Origin: Phycisphaerae bacterium
GTDB taxonomy: Bacteria > Planctomycetota > Phycisphaerae > Sedimentisphaerales > SG8-4
Length of the DNA: 8,549 bases
Direction of reading: 5' to 3'
NCBI GenBank assembly: GCA_030614945.1
Contig: JAUXAH010000066.1
Span: 1 to 8,549, forward strand
Position 1 is the stretch's first letter. Every line of letters starts with the position of its first letter. Below the pieces are notes generated by a model. It did no database searches and was not told the origin of the DNA. It was given only the letters and a program-made list of their open reading frames with translations. Below, piece by piece: positions 6,180 to 8,549 of the stretch. Both the position numbers and the translations under genes were made by a program.

Positions 6180-6440
6180 CGTAAGTTTCATCTATATATG
6201 CAGTAATAAAGTAAAAACTTAAGGCTAAAAGTAAGAAAACTATGGAATTGGGTTCCCAAAGCCCATACGTTGGTTTTGGGGTTCTAATCGCCAGTTTTGC
6301 GCTTTATACCTTGTGTTTTTCGGTTCTTTACGCTTAAATTTTGCATTTTTGCCCAGGAAAGCTGCAATTTTGGGAAAGGAGACCCCAAATTTAATGTAAA
6401 ACATATTTTGTTTATTGCCGAATTATTTATATATATTTAA
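6180..6440. other. AT-rich intergenic stretch with degenerate repeat fragments
   Basis: No credible gene was found here. The stretch holds fragments of the repeat sequences seen in the PilZ gene. CCCAAAGCC...GGTTTTG (6255-6278) matches 6771-6794 with the same spacing. GGAGACCCCAAA (6378-6389) is the exact reverse complement of 7279-7290. GCCAGTTTTGCGC (6290-6302) resembles the core of copy A. TTTGGG (6369-6374) pairs with CCCAAA (6384-6389) as a small hairpin. TTGGGGTTCTAA (6276-6287) recurs with one change at 6467-6478. Confidence 0.5.
6408..6437 (+). promoter_or_regulatory. Candidate promoter for the PilZ gene
   Basis: TTGTTT (6408-6413) and TATATT (6432-6437) are 18 bases apart in an AT-rich stretch on the plus strand. 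The -10 matches consensus at 5 of 6 bases, but the -35 is weak. Transcription from about 6444 would give a leader of about 158 bases that includes the long hairpin at 6494-6538. Confidence 0.3.
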
Positions 6441-6493
6441 GAAAGAAGCGGATACCCGAATGGTCCTTGGGATTCTAAAGGATTCCCATTGTG

Positions 6494-6538
6494 GTCCGGC
6501 ACCAATTGAGCCCGGGTGGGGCCCAATTGGTGACGGAC
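6494..6538 (+). repeat. Long near-perfect hairpin in the PilZ gene leader
   Basis: GTCCG (6494-6498), CACCAATTG (6500-6508) and GCCC (6510-6513) pair in order with CGGAC (6534-6538), CAATTGGTG (6524-6532) and GGGC (6519-6522). Single G-A and A-C mismatches separate the blocks, and the loop is GGGTG. The total is 18 base pairs within 45 bases. It lies 63 bases before the PilZ-gene ATG. GGTCCT occurs three times around it (6462, 6547, 6561). No T-run follows, so it is a structure or repeat rather than a terminator. Confidence 0.6.
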
Positions 6539-6590
6539 AAAATAAGGGTCCTCTAAAAAAGGTCCTGATTGAACACAAAAGCGTATCCTC

Positions 6591-6596
6591 AGGGGG
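6591..6596 (+). promoter_or_regulatory. Ribosome binding site choosing the PilZ gene start
   Basis: AGGGGG lies 5 bases before the ATG at 6602. The same frame is open from an ATG at 6569, but that one has no such site, and the Shine-Dalgarno sequence would then be inside the coding region. The start at 6602 is preferred. Confidence 0.65.
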
Positions 6597-6601
6597 TTAA
6601 T

Positions 6602-7609
6602 ATGAATGAAGTAGTGATGCTGCGTGGAGCCGAACCGAGGGAAATTCTACAAGCTGTGATTGAAAAAAGAATACCTGCCATTATGTCCTATTTGTCCAAG
6701 GGTAAATGGCACGTTGCGAAAGTGCTGCTGACCAATCTTGGAGCTAATAGACTAAGCGTTGAGGTGGGGCCCCAAAGCCGACATAGGGGTTTTGAGAGGG
6801 CCTCCTGCAATACGTCGCAAGATGGGAACCCGAACGCGGATACTGGCGCCAAGGAAAGGGACCCCATTTTGGAAAAAGACCGCAAAATGGAACCCCCAAA
6901 ACCACACCCGGTCAATATACAGGTTGATCAGCCGGTCGGAATATCGCTAAAGTATGGATACGGCAAGTTTGTTTTTGACACAACTGTGGTAGGTCTTGAG
7001 TCGTCACCGGATTCAACGACCGGCGGAACGATAGTGCTTGCGGTGCCGGACAAGGTTGAGATAATCCAGAGAAGAAGCTATTTCCGTGTTGACGTTCCGA
7101 GGTCGCTGAAAGTAAATGTTCTGCTGTGGCATCGCCGCCGGAGTCGTGGAACAAAAAACGAGATACGAGATACGAAAGACGAGATAGGCAATTATTGGCA
7201 GGGCAAGCTTGTTGATATTTCCGCCGGCGGTGCACAGATTGTAGTTGAGGGCGGGGTTGCCCAGCGTCCTTTATCGGGTTTGGGGTCTCCTTCGCAAGGG
7301 CAAGAGGTTTCCCAATTTGCCAAAGATCGCAAGATGGAGACTTCGGACTTCAAGAAAGGGCAGTTTATTGGGCTCAGGTTTACACCTATGCCTTATGAAA
7401 CGCCGTTAATGTTCGATGCCCAGATTAGAAACATTTTGCCGACGGCCGACGGCAAAAGTATCTGCCTTGGCCTGCAGATTGTCGGTCTGGAAGCAAGTGC
7501 GGAGGGCCGGCAGGTTCTGCAGCGGCTGTGCAATGTTGTAGAGCGGTACTATCAGATAAACCAATCCAGCGCCAAGCAGCAGGAGATGCAGGGCGCCTCA
7601 ATACAGTAA
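6602..7609 (+). CDS. PilZ-domain (YcgR-like) cyclic-di-GMP receptor with repeat-derived inserts
   Basis: This 335-residue protein has an N-terminal YcgR-like domain (about 1-150, with VGISLKYGYGKFVFDTTVVG at 112-131) followed by a PilZ domain (about 155-318). Both cyclic-di-GMP motifs are intact: RRSYFR (157-162, giving RxxxR) and DISAGG (205-210, [D/N]xSxxG). The expected role is a cytoplasmic cyclic-di-GMP effector, typically acting on motility or envelope functions. The partner is unknown. Three stretches break the domain pattern and coincide with DNA repeats: residues 56-101, 180-197 and 219-249. The first and third share KDRKME. Each falls between predicted beta strands where relatives have short loops. 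Without them the protein would be about 240 residues, the usual size for this architecture. It converges with pssA, with 7 bases between the stops. Confidence 0.85.
   Translation: MNEVVMLRGAEPREILQAVIEKRIPAIMSYLSKGKWHVAKVLLTNLGANRLSVEVGPQSRHRGFERASCNTSQDGNPNADTGAKERDPILEKDRKMEPPKPHPVNIQVDQPVGISLKYGYGKFVFDTTVVGLESSPDSTTGGTIVLAVPDKVEIIQRRSYFRVDVPRSLKVNVLLWHRRRSRGTKNEIRDTKDEIGNYWQGKLVDISAGGAQIVVEGGVAQRPLSGLGSPSQGQEVSQFAKDRKMETSDFKKGQFIGLRFTPMPYETPLMFDAQIRNILPTADGKSICLGLQIVGLEASAEGRQVLQRLCNVVERYYQINQSSAKQQEMQGASIQ
6767..6904 (+). repeat. Repeat-derived in-frame insert 1 in the PilZ gene (copies B and C)
   Basis: This encodes residues 56-101. Copy B (6798-6831) ends GTCGCAAGATGGGAACCC and matches the reverse complement of intergenic copy A. 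Copy C (6858-6897) carries the perfect palindrome CCATTTTG (6864-6871)/CAAAATGG (6883-6890) and ends CGCAAAATGGAACC. The CCCAAAGCC...GGTTTTG block at 6771-6794 recurs at 6255-6278. Copy B is read as S-Q-D-G and copy C as D-R-K-M-E, so the same core is used in two reading frames. Confidence 0.65.
7158..7185 (+). repeat. Heptamer tandem repeat inside the PilZ gene (insert 2)
   Basis: Four heptamers, ACGAGAT, ACGAGAT, ACGAAAG, ACGAGAT, are read as NEIRDTKDEIG (residues 186-196). They resemble the period-7 units before coaC (CGAGAAT, CGAGTAT, CGAGAAA at 354-374). The insert separates the strand ending LLWHR from WQGKLVDIS, which leads into the cyclic-di-GMP motif. Confidence 0.65.
7256..7348 (+). 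repeat. Repeat-derived in-frame insert 3 in the PilZ gene (copy D)
   Basis: This encodes residues 219-249. GTCTCC (7285-7290) and GGAGAC (7336-7341) are terminal inverted repeats around 45 bases. The core CGCAAGATGGAGAC (7328-7341) and the preceding CCCAATTTG (7311-7319) align with copy C at 6863-6893 with a single one-base gap. Both give the peptide KDRKME in the same frame. TTTGGGGTCTCC (7279-7290) is exactly inverted at 6378-6389. Confidence 0.65.
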
Positions 7610-7616
7610 CGAAGCG

Positions 7617-8534
7617 CTATTTTTCAGGTTCCAAATCCTCATTCAAAGGCTCCTGGCCCGCTTCATCCTGGTGCGGGACCGTGCCCTTTTTTCGAGCGAC
7701 CTTGTTATAAAGCCATTTCACAAAGCCGCTGGCCGCAAAACCACAAAAAGCCAATACCATCGCCGTTGGAAGTTTGCATATATAAACGAATGCAAGGAGC
7801 AGCAGTATCCTTATAAGATGCGAGAGAGGTTTTTTCCCTTTTATGTACTGATTGACGATATGTGGATAACGCATCCGGCCGACCATCAACACCGCCACAC
7901 CTAAAGCAAGGGCCGGTAAGGTGTAAATAATAGCGTTGTCGCAGACAGCGTAAAGCTGTGTGTTCTTTTCTGCCAACTCCGGCAGGGCCTCCTGATGGAA
8001 TATTACCAGGCTGACTATTACGCCCGCGGCTGCAGGACTGGGCAGGCCCACAAAGCTCATGTGGGCCGACTCGTCCTCCTCGTTTTCCACATTGAATCTG
8101 GCTAATCTGATGGCCGCACAGCTTATATACGCAGCCGCTGCGAGCCAGATGAATCGCTGGAGGAAATTTGCAAAAGCGACGTTGAGTTCGGCAAAGCCGG
8201 CTAATTTGTATTCCAGAACTTTGAGCATTAAAAATGCCGGCGCTACTCCGAAGCTGATTATGTCGCAGAGACTGTCGAGCTGGCCGCCGAAGCTGGAGGT
8301 GCTCTGGCTCATTCGTGCCACTCGGCCGTCGAGCATATCGGCCAGCATTGCCAGTAGAACCATATAACCGGCCTTGACAAATTCCCCTTCGTCGGCGAAG
8401 ATAATGGCCGCAAAACCGAATACACCGTTGAGAATGGTTATCAACGACGGCAGAATAGTAACGGATTTCAACCGCTGCTTTCGCACCCGCTGCAGCAGGC
8501 TGTCTTTGGCAGCTTCGGTTTTTAATCTGGTCAT
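7617..8534 (-). CDS. pssA: CDP-diacylglycerol--serine O-phosphatidyltransferase
   Basis: This is an integral membrane CDP-alcohol phosphatidyltransferase that makes phosphatidylserine from CDP-diacylglycerol and L-serine, the route to phosphatidylethanolamine. The family motif D-xx-DG-xx-AR-x8-G-xxx-D-xxx-D is complete at residues 66-91 (D66, D69, G70, A73, R74, G83, D87, D91), so it should be active. The first helix carries LPSLITILNGVFGF (28-41), typical of the PssA subtype. Several hydrophobic segments follow (about 55-68, 130-148, 165-180, 200-218, 235-275). The order SFGGQLDSLCDIISFGVAPA favours PssA over PgsA or cardiolipin synthase. The last 30 residues are a charged tail (KKGTVPHQDEAGQEP onward). 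The ATG at 8534 has only a weak GAGAA nearby. No psd gene is visible in the window. Confidence 0.92.
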   Translation of the reverse strand: MTRLKTEAAKDSLLQRVRKQRLKSVTILPSLITILNGVFGFAAIIFADEGEFVKAGYMVLLAMLADMLDGRVARMSQSTSSFGGQLDSLCDIISFGVAPAFLMLKVLEYKLAGFAELNVAFANFLQRFIWLAAAAYISCAAIRLARFNVENEEDESAHMSFVGLPSPAAAGVIVSLVIFHQEALPELAEKNTQLYAVCDNAIIYTLPALALGVAVLMVGRMRYPHIVNQYIKGKKPLSHLIRILLLLAFVYICKLPTAMVLAFCGFAASGFVKWLYNKVARKKGTVPHQDEAGQEPLNEDLEPEK

Positions 8535-8549
8535 TTCTCGATTCTTGAA

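Noticed and set aside
5950..6222. 90-codon plus-strand open frame in the divergent intergenic region
   Set aside because: It spans several hairpins and repeat copies, has no ribosome binding site, and the translation is low in recognisable structure.
6415..6600. 61-codon plus-strand open frame upstream of the PilZ gene
   Set aside because: It has no ribosome binding site, its sequence is mostly the 6494-6538 hairpin and GGTCCT repeats, and the product resembles no known family.
6440..6600. Cyclic-di-GMP riboswitch in the PilZ leader
   Set aside because: No GEMM-type conserved loops or tetraloop/receptor pattern could be found. Only a simple long hairpin is visible.
5921..6600. Insertion sequence or MITE with a transposase remnant
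   Set aside because: No transposase fragment or target-site duplication could be recognised. The repeats are short and of several kinds.
6602..7609. Frameshifted or degraded PilZ pseudogene
   Set aside because: The frame is open from start to stop, both cyclic-di-GMP motifs are intact and the domain order is normal. The odd segments are in-frame inserts.

Overview
The window comes from a bacterial chromosome and contains nine gene calls, one of them partial. No phage, transposase, CRISPR, rRNA or tRNA was found. The best guess for the organism is a Planctomycetota-like lineage (Phycisphaerae-type). This rests on the gmk-rpoZ-coaBC order, a eukaryote-like adenylosuccinate lyase and the abundance of short dispersed repeats. 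It is an inference from memory and could not be tested by search.

Layout. (1) Bases 1-1670, plus strand: end of guanylate kinase, RNA polymerase omega subunit, then CoaC and CoaB as two separate genes. The usual CoaBC fusion is split exactly where a nonamer repeat element lies. (2) Bases 1681-5920, minus strand: an aldo/keto reductase followed closely by purB, then pyrE (with its own likely promoter) and alanine dehydrogenase. These are housekeeping genes for purine, pyrimidine and alanine metabolism. (3) Bases 5921-6601: a 680-base divergent intergenic region packed with hairpins and short palindromic repeats. (4) Bases 6602-7609, plus strand: a YcgR-like PilZ-domain (cyclic-di-GMP receptor type) protein. 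(5) Bases 7617-8534, minus strand: phosphatidylserine synthase (CDP-alcohol phosphatidyltransferase), convergent with the PilZ gene.

The most interesting signal is the repeat biology. A short palindromic element with core CGCAARATGG occurs once between genes (6108-6142) and three times inside the PilZ gene (6798-6831, 6858-6897, 7279-7341). There it encodes extra peptide in predicted surface loops and is read in two different frames without a stop. A separate period-7 tandem repeat (CGAGAAT/CGAGATA type) lies before coaC (321-383) and also inside the PilZ gene (7158-7185). A third repeat, with CGCAGAG nonamers, supplies the last 13 codons of coaC and separates it from coaB. Together these suggest a genome in which small non-autonomous repeats enter genes and are kept as protein, comparable in concept to the Rickettsia palindromic elements. 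The family here has a different sequence and I do not recognise it by name.
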